The notes under the pieces: generated by a model
Seen by the model: the letters and a program-made list of their open reading frames with translations, nothing else
Database searches by the model: none
What the model was told of the DNA's origin: nothing
Shown here: positions 1 through 11,928 of the stretch, piece by piece
How positions within the stretch are numbered: the stretch's first letter is position 1
How the letters are laid out: every line of letters begins with the position of its first letter
Assembly (NCBI GenBank): GCA_905250025.1
Contig: CAJNOJ010000070.1
Span: 149,186 to 213,185, forward strand
DNA: 64,000 nt
Origin: Adineta ricciae
Taxonomy: Eukaryota > Rotifera > Eurotatoria > Adinetida > Adinetidae
Direction of reading: 5' to 3'
Program-made: the position numbers and the translations under genes

Positions 1-268
1 ATCGATATAGTCTGACTGACACCCTAGCGTGCATTCAAATGGTCTACATATTTTTTGCCCTTATTTGGTTATGTTATTGTGGCACCGGTACGATTGAAGA
101 TGGCGCACCGATGTGTTGTATATATATATGTTGTAAATCATGTCATCATGCATGTTGTCGAGCCACGCGTATTCAAGTTAACGAACAACCGTGTACAATC
201 CTTTAAGTATGATAAATTCCATTGAATGGACGAAATACAAACAACATCGAGATAAATACAGAACGATT

Positions 269-1102
269 TCATCGTAAAGGAAAAACTTGATCAATTGTTA
301 AGCATATTTCTAAGATAGGATTTTTCTTCAATAAACTTCCCGTGTATAAACGGTAGGTTGGTCGAGCATATCTTGACGTAAAACTGTAAATGATATTATC
401 CTTATCATCATCGTAGATCTGTTTGTGATAAATGACGCATATTCGAACGTCGAGATGACGAAGAAATGGTAAATCACTTTCAATCAGAGTTTTCCATGTC
501 TCATCATCGAGCCAGTCAAGTTCAGCTGTATGAAAATCGATCATTGTCAATGTTCGTAAATACTGAAAATGTTTTAACAACTGTCGACATTGATAAAATG
601 AAAGATTCTTCAATCCGCGTAGGACCAATGTATGAACTTGACACAGATTTACCGGAAATTCATTTAATAGCTGTTCATAGGAACTGTTGTGCCATAATTT
701 AAGCGTATTGATTTGGCAAGAAGGTATATGAGGTAGAATATGTTTGAGATAGAGGTTATTTTCTTTTGTCGTATGTATAATAAAGCCACGAAGACATGAA
801 AAAATAATCAATTGATTGAGACGAGTATTTAAATCGTAAAATGAGGTGTGAATATCAATCAGAGTTAAATAACTAAAGATTTCTAGAAGAATTTCATTTG
901 GTAGATGTTCCAGTGCCGTGCATTTCAAAGGACGCCATTTTTTTATCTTTTGACGAAGTTTATACTGATGTGTAAACGAAGACAAACGGGTGAATCGCGT
1001 CGTAAAATATTGAACGAGTGCTTGTGCTGGATTCGACATTTCACAGCAACAAAAACAACAACTGACGTCACTTTCTTTCATTTTGACGAAGAAACTGCTC
1101 AT
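269..1102 (-). CDS. F-box domain protein
   Basis: Intronless frame of 277 codons. An F-box-like segment lies at about residues 64-100 (LEHLPNEILLEIFSYLT followed by LNTRLNQLI), the pattern by which F-box proteins bind SKP1 in SCF ubiquitin ligases. The rest holds leucine-rich, irregular repeats (TLVLRGLKNLSFYQC, LRTLTMIDFHTAEL) resembling the degenerate LRR tails of the many F-box proteins in bdelloid genomes. The first Met gives MSSFFVKMKE; a second in-frame Met (MSNPAQALVQ, residue 22) is an equally plausible start. Cellular role inferred: substrate adaptor for ubiquitination; the substrate cannot be deduced. It is divergent from the P450 gene, with about 400 bp between them as possible shared promoter space. 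Confidence 0.75.
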   Translation of the reverse strand: MSSFFVKMKESDVSCCFCCCEMSNPAQALVQYFTTRFTRLSSFTHQYKLRQKIKKWRPLKCTALEHLPNEILLEIFSYLTLIDIHTSFYDLNTRLNQLIIFSCLRGFIIHTTKENNLYLKHILPHIPSCQINTLKLWHNSSYEQLLNEFPVNLCQVHTLVLRGLKNLSFYQCRQLLKHFQYLRTLTMIDFHTAELDWLDDETWKTLIESDLPFLRHLDVRICVIYHKQIYDDDKDNIIYSFTSRYARPTYRLYTGSLLKKNPILEICLTIDQVFPLR

Positions 1103-1500
1103 TGGTGTTCAGTTATCAACCAATGTAGCAAGAAAATATAGTTTAAAAAAAAGTTTCTTTCACATCTCGCATGCTAGTGGCGCCACATGACTTAAGTAGT
1201 ATTACTGAGGCAATCAATATGATATTTACCGAGGTTCAAACTCAACACGAAAGAATAAAAGCAAAACCAAGGATTTTTCATTGAATAGACACTCATATTA
1301 CATCGAGGTCTACACTTCTCGAGCTGTTTTAGGTTGAAGTTGCCAAATTAAGGACATCAATTTCTGTCCTACATTCTGTGCACGAGATATATGCAATGAC
1401 TAATCAAACGAAAGAAAAACGATGAGTAATCTCTGATGTCGCACCATACATAAGCGCGTACGCGTATGCCGTATTTATTGATGTTTTTGTTTTTTTGATC
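1103..1500. other. Intergenic gap between divergent genes
   Basis: About 400 bp separating the divergent F-box and P450 genes. No conserved ORF or RNA seen; presumably holds both promoters. Confidence 0.4.
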
Positions 1501-3012
1501 ATGGCATTACTCTTAGCTTTTGGTATTGCTCTGTTTATACTTATTATTAGTTATGTCTATTTCAAACGGCAGTTATGTCAAAAAACGAATGGTTTACCGG
1601 GTCCTAAACCTCAAATACTGTTCGGTAATCTGATAAATTCAGGTATTTTGACTGGAAAAAAGAGTTTTCATGAGGTTATGCATCAATATCAACAAGAATA
1701 TGGCGATAAATTTGTTTTCTGGTTTGGAACGTATCCAATCCTTGTATTTTGTTCGCTTGAACATGCGAAAGCCATATTTGCTGATCGACATACATTTGAA
1801 CAATCACCTTTATTTTTACCCAACTTTGAATTATTTTGTCCGCACAGTATCGTCACATTTTCTGGATCAAAGTGGAAACGGCATGCTCGAGTTATGATGC
1901 CGATGTTCAAACGAGCAAAAGTTATTCAACACTTAGACGTCATCGCTGAATGTGCAGATCGTTTTATTGATCAATGTTTAATCGCCGATCAAGTTCATAC
2001 AAATCTCGTCCGTCAGTGTCAAACTGTAACAATGAATGTTATTGGATTTATTGCATTTGATTACGATCTGGGCGCTGAGATGAATTCGAAAACGAAAGTT
2101 ATGTTCGAAGATTTTATTTCTGTTGTCGTAAATGTGATGTTTTTTTCAAGTTTACCTCAATGGGTGGCGAAGTTGTATTTAAAATTAAATTGGAAATATC
2201 AGAAAACCAATCGATTTCTTCGTGAATTGATGGAGAACATTGTCGAACAAGAACAGAATAATCAGGATAAAGCTGGTGAACAAGAACGACCGAAAAATTT
2301 GATTTCATCATTGGTTTCGTCGCTCAACGAACAAGCCAATGATGAACAAGTGTCATCAGGTTTGACACGAGCGGAAATGTTTGACGAAGTCTTAACAGCA
2401 TTAGTTGCTGGTTTTGAAACAACGGCAACTGGTTTAGCATGGGCTATATTTTTCCTTAGCAAAAATCCTCATGTACAAAAACGAATGAAGGATGAACTTT
2501 ATCAAAATGATCTGTTAATCACGGACGATGTTCAATCGTTACCAACTTTGACAAAGGAGAAAATTGATGCACTCGTTTACTGCGAATTTGTTATAAAAGA
2601 AGTTCTCCGTTTGGCTCCGATTGCTAGTGTTACAACACGTATTGCTTTGCAAGATACGGTTGTAGATAATACACCTGTTCGACGCGGCCAGACGGTGCTT
2701 ATTGGTATGAACAATATTAATACCGATGCACGCTATTGGCATCATGATGATCCAAAGAGATTCATTCCTGAACGATATTTACATGAAGATAAAGATCATC
2801 ATCCATCTGCATTGTTAGCATTCGGTGGAGGACATCGTGCTTGTATTGGACAGGATTTAGCATGGTTAGAATTGAAAGTAGTTATTATTCGATTGATGCA
2901 ACGTGGAGTCACGTTTGAAGATACTCCTGAAAATACTGGTGGCTATGAGGAACGTTTAACTTGCTTTCCGAAGAAGATGGCCATTCGAGTTCGCTTTGAT
3001 CGAGCTCGATAG
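1501..3012 (+). CDS. Cytochrome P450 monooxygenase, microsomal type
   Basis: Haem-thiolate monooxygenase, 503 aa, intronless. I start at the ATG at 1501 rather than the in-frame TTG six bases upstream. Residues 1-23 form an N-terminal membrane anchor (MALLLAFGIALFILIISYVYF), followed by basic residues and a PGPKP proline hinge. The I-helix motif AGFETTATGLAW, the K-helix ExxR (KEVLRLAP), the PERY meander and the haem-binding loop FGGGHRACIGQ (Cys ligand) are all present, so the enzyme looks functional. Length is normal for microsomal P450s. Sequence resembles clans 3/4 but I cannot place it in a CYP family. Likely role: oxidation of lipophilic endogenous or foreign compounds on the ER membrane. 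Confidence 0.95.
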   Translation: MALLLAFGIALFILIISYVYFKRQLCQKTNGLPGPKPQILFGNLINSGILTGKKSFHEVMHQYQQEYGDKFVFWFGTYPILVFCSLEHAKAIFADRHTFEQSPLFLPNFELFCPHSIVTFSGSKWKRHARVMMPMFKRAKVIQHLDVIAECADRFIDQCLIADQVHTNLVRQCQTVTMNVIGFIAFDYDLGAEMNSKTKVMFEDFISVVVNVMFFSSLPQWVAKLYLKLNWKYQKTNRFLRELMENIVEQEQNNQDKAGEQERPKNLISSLVSSLNEQANDEQVSSGLTRAEMFDEVLTALVAGFETTATGLAWAIFFLSKNPHVQKRMKDELYQNDLLITDDVQSLPTLTKEKIDALVYCEFVIKEVLRLAPIASVTTRIALQDTVVDNTPVRRGQTVLIGMNNINTDARYWHHDDPKRFIPERYLHEDKDHHPSALLAFGGGHRACIGQDLAWLELKVVIIRLMQRGVTFEDTPENTGGYEERLTCFPKKMAIRVRFDRAR

Positions 3013-3565
3013 ATTCATTTATGAACCATCATCATCATCATCAGATTCTGTTTTCCTAAACACATTTTAGATATATATGAGACTCTAAATTATTTAATAA
3101 ATAATTATCTAGTTCGTCTTTAGACCTATATAGCAAAAAAGTGGACTCTTCCTTCACTATCGCCTGCAGTGAATTATAGTACTCACAGCTCATTACAACT
3201 TTTTGACTATATGGGCAGGAATTATCAGATCCTTAGTGAAACAATTAGTGTGTCTGTGATGATGGTAACTGTTTGTTAAACTTTTCATTTATAATGCTGC
3301 GCGTGTTACTACGCAGAACGAGAAGACTTTCGAAAAACAATGCGAAAATCAAAAGTGTATAAATCTTTATGAAATGCGTCATGCACAACTATTGGTGGAA
3401 AAGCCTTTTTTTAAGATGTTGTTTATGTTCTGACTAATGCATCATATACTGTTCCTTTATGTTGGATTTTTCCTCTCGATATTTTCATATATATAAGACA
3501 CACAATACGTGTTTTGGACAGTTTCTTCTGTATTTATTGGTCCAGTATAATCAAAAAGTGTTTTC
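3013..3565. other. Intergenic gap
   Basis: About 550 bp between two same-strand genes. Contains a short CATCATCAT run just after the P450 stop. No coding signal seen beyond the micro-exon that starts the next gene. Confidence 0.4.
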
Positions 3566-5492
3566 ATGGCGTCTCGACAACGTAAGCTACATGTTTTACA
3601 TGAAAATATTCCGAGCACATTTTCATATATTCATTTCTGATGACATTCTTTCTTGTCAGGACTATCGGGTGAAAATTTTAACTATTTGGAATCTTACATT
3701 TTGATCTGGCTTGGTGAAAACGCTCAATTTACAGAAACTATGCTTAAAATTCAACCCGAAGTGCAATCCATTATAAATTGCCACAAAGTATTTCACGATA
3801 TCATAAAGTGTTTGTCTTTTATTCAAGACATAAAAGACGAAGAAATCATAATAGTTGCTGACGATCAGCTAGGTACGCAGCTTCTACGATTGGTGAACGA
3901 ATCACATCAAATCAATACTGTTTATATTTGCTATACTGACAACATTCCGACGGTAGAGGAGTCCACAGTGCATGAACATGTAATTATAGTTAGTTGCTTC
4001 TAAATGACAATCTTGATCATCAAATTTCTAACTGTAGACAAAAATAATTGTGACACCAATAGCTGATTTGGCGAAAAAACTAAGTGTTGATCATCAAGTA
4101 CGACAAAATTATGAAGATTCAATGGCGTACAGCTTTGTTAACAAATCACAAAGTTCTATTAATCCAAATACACCAAATTGTTCGTTTATGGTATTTGAAT
4201 TGCTGATAGACATTATCCTATTAGCACAACACACAGCCGCTATGACTGATATAATTAATCTGTGTGCAGATGAATACAAAGACAATGAAATAGAAAAACG
4301 TCGTATCGACGAATTTCGAGAAAAGTATACACCTGCCACGTCGATTCATTGGTACACAAGAGACAGTTTTGTGTACAGAATATTGAACAAAGCACTACGC
4401 GTACAGAACATTGATGTTCTGGTCGCATTTCGTTTCATAATCAAAGACATTCATGAGCAACTCTCGAAACTACAGCAAGCGCAAAATGCCAATTCTATCA
4501 AAGTTTACCGTGGTCAGTGTATAAAACGTGCGCAAGTGCAAGAGATGGAATCAAATATCGGCGGCATTATTTCCTTTCATCATTTCTTGTCGACGACGCT
4601 CAGACGCTCGAAAGCGTTGGAATTTATTCCGGGCTCGTTAGCAGATCCCAACTTAGTCTATGTTCTACTGGAAATCGAGTGCGATCAAAGTCCGTCACTC
4701 TCAGTGCTACCAAAACCATTCGCGAATGTGAGCAAACTTAGTTCTATGTTATCCGAGAGAGAAGTTTTATTCGCACTTGGCTCGCGTTTTCAAATTTGTA
4801 CAGTCGATTATAACGAAAAAGATCAGCACTATGTCATCAAACTACAGCTTGTTACTAATGATCTACCGTTATCTTCAGTGGAGAACTCATCTCCGGAGTT
4901 GGACGAGCTGGAAAAGCATACCAGAATGTACAAGAGCGTATTAGAAAAATTGTCCAGCACGGAATCCGATGTTATGATTTATATTGTTGCTGGTAATGGA
5001 GCGTGTCAACAAAAGAATTTCCCATTGGCTTTAAGATATCTCCACAAAGCTATATTAATACATTGCTCTATTCAGTCCAGGAACGATAGACTTACGGATT
5101 TGATCCTGGCTTACATTTGTAGGATATACTGCGAACAAGACGAATGTGATTTCTTGGGTAGATTTGCCACAGAAACTTTTGCTGATGACAAACGCTTGCG
5201 CCACGTATTGAACATTGCAAAATCCTTAACTGACTGGCACTCTGTTTTAGAATCTTATGTTGAACTGTTAGAGCGAGAACGGAGATATGTTCCTCATGGA
5301 TTTACACCTCTTTCTGCACTTGGTCGGTATCGATATATGGAAGATATGAGGCTTTATGATAGCCAGCGTGAGCTCACCATTTTACATTACCAGAAAATAC
5401 TATCAATTTATGGAAAATCTGGAATGATGGATCAGAAAGTATATTATCAGCTAAGGAAGAAGCTGGACGAATTACTACGTCAAGAGCCATAA
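3566..5492 (+). CDS. NAD-dependent ADP-ribosyltransferase with short TPR tail (bdelloid ART family)
   Basis: Predicted arginine-type mono-ADP-ribosyltransferase, 596 aa in three exons: 3566-3581 (micro-exon MASRQ plus split Arg), 3660-3979 and 4038-5492; introns of 78 and 58 bp with GT...AG ends keep frame. Residues about 9-125 are an N-terminal alpha/beta domain (YILIWLGENA, IIIVADDQLG, YICYTDN) typical of this bdelloid family. The ART fold follows with an intact R-S-ExE signature: Arg270 in VYRGQ, Ser297 in FLSTT, Glu352/Glu354 in SEREVLF. Residues about 425 onward include one clear TPR-like hairpin (NFPLALRYLHKAI). No signal peptide, so probably intracellular. An AATAAA lies at 5569-5574. 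It shares the whole architecture with the gene at 14860, which lacks the catalytic residues. Confidence 0.85.
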
Positions 5493-6857
5493 TTACAATA
5501 GCAAATACCGTTCGTATTTGATCTAAAATGTATAACTAGTTAAAAACTATACCGTTTTCTGAAAATACAATAAACCCAAAAAGATAATTGTAACATTAGA
5601 GCTCACGCAACTTTCGTAAAAAGAAACAATAAACTCTGAACGAACGGTTATTCTATTTAAAGGGAATGCGATTCACTAAAGTAATTTCGAAATCGAACAG
5701 CATGAATGATCAAATTATTGATAGAAACCTTCAGTTATCGATATTGCTCAAAATGAAATCAAATTAATTCGAGTGTAGCATGAATGACTGATTATCACTC
5801 ATCATAGTTATGAAAAGAGACAATCAAAATATTAATATACGAGAACTCGAGTGCTTATAAAACAATACTTTCCTTTATTTAAATTTTAATTCAGTTCAAT
5901 AGGCAGGGCCATACATAATTTCTATTCAAATTTAAGCAGCGAAAGTAACGCGAACGGAATACCTTTAAGCAGCATCATTTACACTGTGATTTATCGGGTA
6001 ATATACAAACTACTACAAAAAAAAATGTTTACTTAAGTTCAATAACGATTATTTTTGTTTCGTAAGAAGTGATTTCCCTGGATAGACGTGTGGTTGCGTT
6101 ACGAATAAATAAAGCCAAACAAAGTATTCATTTAGTTTGCTTCAAGTTCAACCTTGACTTATTCTTTACAATAAATTCATCTATTATGGTTTAAATAATA
6201 CCATACTGAGTTCTTTGACTCTGAATATTCATAGAATTTATTATCACCTATTATTCTTCTCAAGTATCTCATTGAAGAGTTTCATTCGTACATACTATTT
6301 CGTTTTATTACACAAATCGTTTCTTTTTTTTTGAATGTTCCATAATAGAATATCTACATTAACCATCGAAACTAACTCATTTTGTTTGAATATCATTGTA
6401 GACATTTTCAAGGTATTGTATTACATCATCGTTATTGTTCTACTATATTAGACACAAACACCATTATGTATGGTCTATTGATAATTATCATGTATCACGA
6501 GCGCAGTTTTACTTCACATGGTCGTACATAAAATGTCGTACACAATGTAACCAACAGAATGTTTGCACTCATTTTTTTTTCCTCGACGTTCTATTCTATG
6601 TCTGTAACAACTTTCTTTTACTTTTTATTAATACTTTACTGGCTTGACAGGACAAATTGTTCTTTTCTTTTCTAATCAAATTTCTTTCCTTTGCAGGTTT
6701 TTGAACAGCACAACTAATACCATGACTGGATTGTACTTTTAGTAGAATGGCTGAATAAGATACAAAAGTCGTTTACTTGTCGTTGCCATACACATGTTCT
6801 AGTGTTCTATCTCGGTCACATTTTCTTTCTTTTTTTTCAACAAGCGGCTCGACAATC
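5493..6857. other. Intergenic gap, no gene seen
   Basis: About 1.36 kb, AT-rich. Several short frames on both strands have no family resemblance and low-complexity composition. AATAAA signals near the left end belong to the upstream gene; the right end, just before 6858, should hold the promoter of the TRPM gene. Confidence 0.4.
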
Positions 6858-9800
6858 ATGGCGAAAGAAATCACTGAACAAATCCGGCAGTTACAAGAGG
6901 TATTATTAATGATCTATAAACAATAATTACGATTTTATGATTGTTTTGCTTTCGTAGACCATCTCTCGATTGAATATTCATCAATCGGATGATACTCCGT
7001 AGGTTGATTTATAAATATTCTCTGAAAAAAAAGGATTCTTCTCCTTCTAGTCAAATAACCAAGCAGTATGGTTATATTAGATTTGATCATAACGAACTTG
7101 ATTCCACTATTCGTCTCTCGCAATACATCCGGCTAGCATTACACACGGATGCAACAAAAGTCGTTGAATTGATGCAAAAGGGCTGGCGACTACCAACACC
7201 GAATCTAATTATATCAGTAACAGGTGGAGGAAGACAATGTCATATATCTACACATCTTCGAAAAACTTTTCAACGTGGCCTGGTCGCTGCTGCTGCGACT
7301 ACAAGTAAATGAAAACGAGTTTTTAAAGGTCGTTGTCTATTTACTATTTTATAGATGCGTGGCTAATTACATCAGGCACTAACGTTGGTGTTGTGAAGGA
7401 AGTTGGTGAAGCAATTAGCAACTATCGTTATAGAAATCGTAAACATGGCCTTGATGTACCATGTATTGGTATCTGTACATGGGAATATACTTCTGGAAGT
7501 GAACAACTCAGTAGTCCAATAAGATTATGCGAGTGGAATGATGATTCAAGTAGTTTAGCGAAACAAAGACGTCGATCACGGGCAGATTCTATGCAAATGG
7601 TAAGATTATGTCATACATAAAATTGCTCAATGTGTGTAATGTCTATAGGAAGTGGTTGAACATAAATATGTCCGTTCGTATGCGGCTGACCGATCAGATT
7701 CGAAACGATGTGATTTAGAACCAAATCATACGCATTTCCTTCTCTTCGATGGTGAATCCACTAATAACGATTCTGTTCTTCTACAACGTGCTCATATCGA
7801 ACAATGTTCACGACAATTAGATATCCAAACATCGATTGCAAATATATTGATTCCTATTGTCATGATCTTAGTCGAAGGTGGTTCTTTTTCAGTTCGTACT
7901 GTTTGTCATGCGCTAAGATCCAACACTCCCTTGGTAGTTGTTAAAGTAAATGTTCGAATATCCTGACGAGCTGAATATGAAATTCGATTTTCAAATAGGG
8001 TTCGGGAAGAGCGGCTGATCTTGTGAGTGATCTACATGACTTTTTCTCTCAATTCGAAACAAATAAGAGGAAGTTTTTCCTACCGTCTTGGAAAGAAGCA
8101 GAACTCAAGACTATGTATGAATATTGTTCTCTGTTTCATTATCATTTTCAGCACTTTTCCTTTCTCGCGAAATAGAATCGACAAACATCGCGGTGTGAAT
8201 AATACGTGGATCGACCACATAAAAGATAATTTATGTGATGTTTTGTATCACCGAAAGCATCTCGTAGTTATTTTTGAATTCGATAGTCAACGTCACCATG
8301 GTAATTTAGAAGATGCGATTCTTGAAGCACTCTTCAATGGTATATTTCTTTCCCAAAAGCTTTTTTGTACCGACTTATTCATTCTTTCGCTGTTTTAGCA
8401 ACGAAATTTACCAATGATAATACAAATGAGCAACAATGTCGCGTAGCAGAATTGAAATTAGCGATGGTAATTCAGATTTAATCATACAATTTTATCGCAT
8501 TGTACATATCTAGGCATGGCAAAAGTTCGATTATGCGCAAAAATATATTCTTACAGATGCTACCGTCACAAAATGGACTGTATGTCATTAGAGTGATACT
8601 TTGTTTAATGTTCTGTACCCGTTTTGCTAGGACAATGATCTTTGTCAAGTTCTTATCGATGCGCTTCGTCGAGATTCTCTCGATTTTGTTGAATTACTAA
8701 TGGATTACGGAACGTCGTTGGGAAAATTAACGCTGAATGATCTGGAACAACTCTATGCGCTTCACGACGTATGTATTTCCTGAGAGAAAAAAAAATTTTC
8801 ATTTCATTAATTTGTTTTATGGTCGATTAGAATGACGGTGGTTTACCGTTGGACAAAAAAGTAAAAAGAGAATTATGGATCCGAAATAATTACTATAGAT
8901 GTTACTTTCCTGAACATGCTGACGTTTATATTATTCGGAATAAAGCCAATCTAAATAAGAATACTCCATTGGGACAAAATGCAGCTCGTGAACTTTTTCT
9001 CTGGGCGATTTTTCTCGATCGGTTTCAACTCGCAAAGTATCTCTGTTCGAAAACCTGGGTGAGTCGAATTCGCTAACGTGATTGACAGCTTATCGTGTCG
9101 AGTTTCAGAATCAGACGGTCGCGACGTTGATTGCTGCACAAATCTATCGATTAGCAGCGACTATGGCCGTTCACATGGAGACGAAACAACACTATGAGAA
9201 CAATGCTAGGTTAGTTGGTTGATGAAAGAATGATTTGATTGACAGATGGGACAATTTTAGCGAATTTGATTCGTGTGCAATGGGAATCATTGATCGATGC
9301 TTTGATAATGATGAGAACTTCGCAGTTGAATTGTTGAAACAGTCCGCAGTAATATTCAATAACATCGAACCGTTGAAGTTAGCTGAACAAGCCAAATGTC
9401 GTACATTTCTCGCGTCAAGAACGGTACAAAAACATCTTGATCACGAATGGTAAGACTTTGAACTACGATTCTTTCCAAATTTGAAATTTCGACAAATATT
9501 ATACATAGGTATGGCCATATCAATTATAAACGATCATTTATTCATTTTCGAGTCAGTGCCTTCGACGAGCAAATGATTGCCTTCATTAATTGATTCTGTG
9601 TAGATTCTTCTTTGTTCGTTATTTTTCCCGTTATTACCAGTTTTTTCGATATTTTTACCGTATGTTCATAAGCATCAACAGGTCAGTTGGAGTTTTCGAT
9701 CGATTATCTTGATTTTCTTATATTTGAGTGAAGATCATTCGAAACCATAAACACCATTTGAAAGCTCGAAATCCAATACAAATTCAAACGATATTCAGGT

Positions 9801-11657
9801 GAATCGAAATATTTCCTCTTTCTTCCATAACACCTCATTCTCTGCTTCAGATCCGATCATGATCGAACAGATGAGTCAATACTATGGACACAAAAGATAG
9901 TCTATTTCTATCAAGCACCGATCGTTCGATTTTGTTACAATGTTGTACGTGCTTTCAATGCATCTAAACCATCTGATTTTTTTCAGTTGATTTTAAGATA
10001 TTCTTCATAATCTTCCTTGGCCTTTTCAGCTACGTTCTTCTCATTGATTTTCTACCAGTGAATGTTTACGGAAAATCCGTAAAACTTCCGTTGCGACCCG
10101 CAGAAATCGTGCTACATATTTGTGTATGGACGTTAATCATGGAAGAATTACGTCAAGTAAGAAAACCTAAAATAACTATCGAAAAACGGGCAATTTCTCA
10201 TCTAGTATATCTTGATGACTCATCAAAAATACTTCTCCGATATGTGGAATATAATTGACCTTGTCGCGATATTTCTGTATTTGCTTGCATTTATTACTCG
10301 ATTTATTCCTAATGAAACGTTTTTTACTATTTCCAAGTAAGTGAACGAGACTTTCAATGAACACATGTTGTATGGACTGATCTAATAATAGGATCTCGGT
10401 GTGTCTCGATCTGATTGTTTGGTTTGTTGGTACTCTGAAACTATTTGCCGCTTTTGAACGACTTGGTCCAAAACTAGTGATGATTTTCAATACTGTATGT
10501 CAACTGTTTGGATTCTAATCTCATCTATGTCAATTCTACGTTTCCTAGATGAAAGATCTTTTCTTCTTTGTTTGTTTTATTCTCATTTTCCTCTGTGCCT
10601 TTTCAATCACATCCTGGTCATTGATAACTTCTGCCTCGCATATTCAGTGGACGTATGGCGACAATGGACAATTACACAATGTCACTCTCGCCATTGATCA
10701 TCAACATTCATGGTCATGGAAATTACTGAGAGACATTGCTAATTACGGTGTTTGGAAAGTATTTGGACAAGTGGATCCTATTTGTATAGATTTGATTTCA
10801 ACCTTGAATGTTTTTGATTTCGTTTTTTTTCTGTATAGCGGGAACTGATCCGTACTCGAACATGGCATTTATTTTGGCTATTATATTTGTTGCTATTGCA
10901 AATATTCTTTTGCTCAATGTGCTCATCGCTTTATTCAAGTAAGAGAGAAATTTTTCAAGGATCTTCTTACTTTTCCTATATCAGTGTGACTATTCAAAAT
11001 GTTCAAGAACAATCTCACGATCTGTGGCGTTATCAACGGTTTTCAATTGTTAGCGAATATTGCAGAAAAACACTGCTACAACCACCGTTCAATATTGTTT
11101 ATTATATCTTCATGATCGGTCGATTTCTTTTTGTTCGTTTACAAGTCTACCGAAATAGTCGTCGATTCAGTATGTGAATTCAGTATCACTAATTTCAACC
11201 TCGGTACATTTTGTTGTTTAGTTTCTAGTGAACGACTTCTAGTTGATATTAAAACAATCACTCCTGTTATCTCACAATCATTTAAGAGTGAGTTGAATCA
11301 GTCGGATTGAAAATATGACGGATGGAATGTCTTTAGTAAGCGATTCGCTTCGACGTGAGCGTGCAATTGCCAAAGATCATTGGCATCACGTATTCAAATC
11401 GGGTAAATATGAACCGATGAAAGTTATATTACAGAATATCGAAGAAAAGTAAGTGGAACTTTCTGTTATTTTCCTCAATGTCTGATCTATTGGTTCTGAT
11501 AGACTTGATTATTTCATACCGAACACCCTCAATGACAACATAGCACTCGAAGTAAAATTTCGCGTTTGATACTTCAACAATTGTGGTATATTTTACTTTC
11601 CTTTAGATCCAGCATCACCGACGAAAGAGATCAACGAATATCGAAAGTGATGTCTAA
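6858..11657 (+). CDS. TRPM-family cation channel, 27 exons
   Basis: Predicted TRPM channel subunit, about 1152 aa. Exons: 6858-6899, 6958-6998, 7051-7304, 7355-7599, 7649-7945, 7999-8114, 8152-8339, 8399-8466, 8514-8579, 8631-8768, 8831-9058, 9109-9209, 9246-9449, 9509-9551, 9604-9681, 9734-9798, 9851-9944, 9998-10156, 10206-10336, 10392-10494, 10549-10783, 10839-10938, 10985-11169, 11222-11287, 11337-11448, 11503-11551, 11607-11657; every junction preserves frame. The N-terminal MHR/SLOG-like region has PNLIISVTGGGRQ, AWLITSGTNVGVVKEVG and GSGRAADL. Then come WYGHINYKRS, KIVYFYQAPIVRF before S2, YFSDMWNIIDLVA, S5/S6 and GTDPYSNMAFILAII, and the TRP segment VQEQSHDLWRYQRF. There is no C-terminal kinase or NUDT9 domain, as in TRPM4/5/8-like proteins. 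Stimulus and selectivity cannot be read from sequence. Confidence 0.92.
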
Positions 11658-11928
11658 GGAAGAGAATTAGTCTTTCTTCTCTTATGCTCCATAATAAAGA
11701 ATGTAATAATTCAATGAGAGCTCATTAACTATGCTCTTCGCTCATAGCATCACCGAAAGACAGTTACAAGAAAGATGAGAATAGATTATGAACGTGTTAT
11801 GTGAAATGAAATTACATAGAAAGATCCTCGACACGTATTCATTTTTTAGAGTAAAAGGTTTAATTCATCAAGAAAATGAACAAAAGTAATCGTCATTTTA
11901 ATAAATATAAATACCTGTCACACGCTGC

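Noticed and set aside
1495..1500. TTG start for the P450
   Set aside because: The ATG at 1501 begins a standard P450 membrane anchor.
6435..6647. 70-codon plus-strand ORF before TRPM
   Set aside because: Aromatic-rich low-complexity translation of AT-rich DNA; no splice link to the TRPM first exon.
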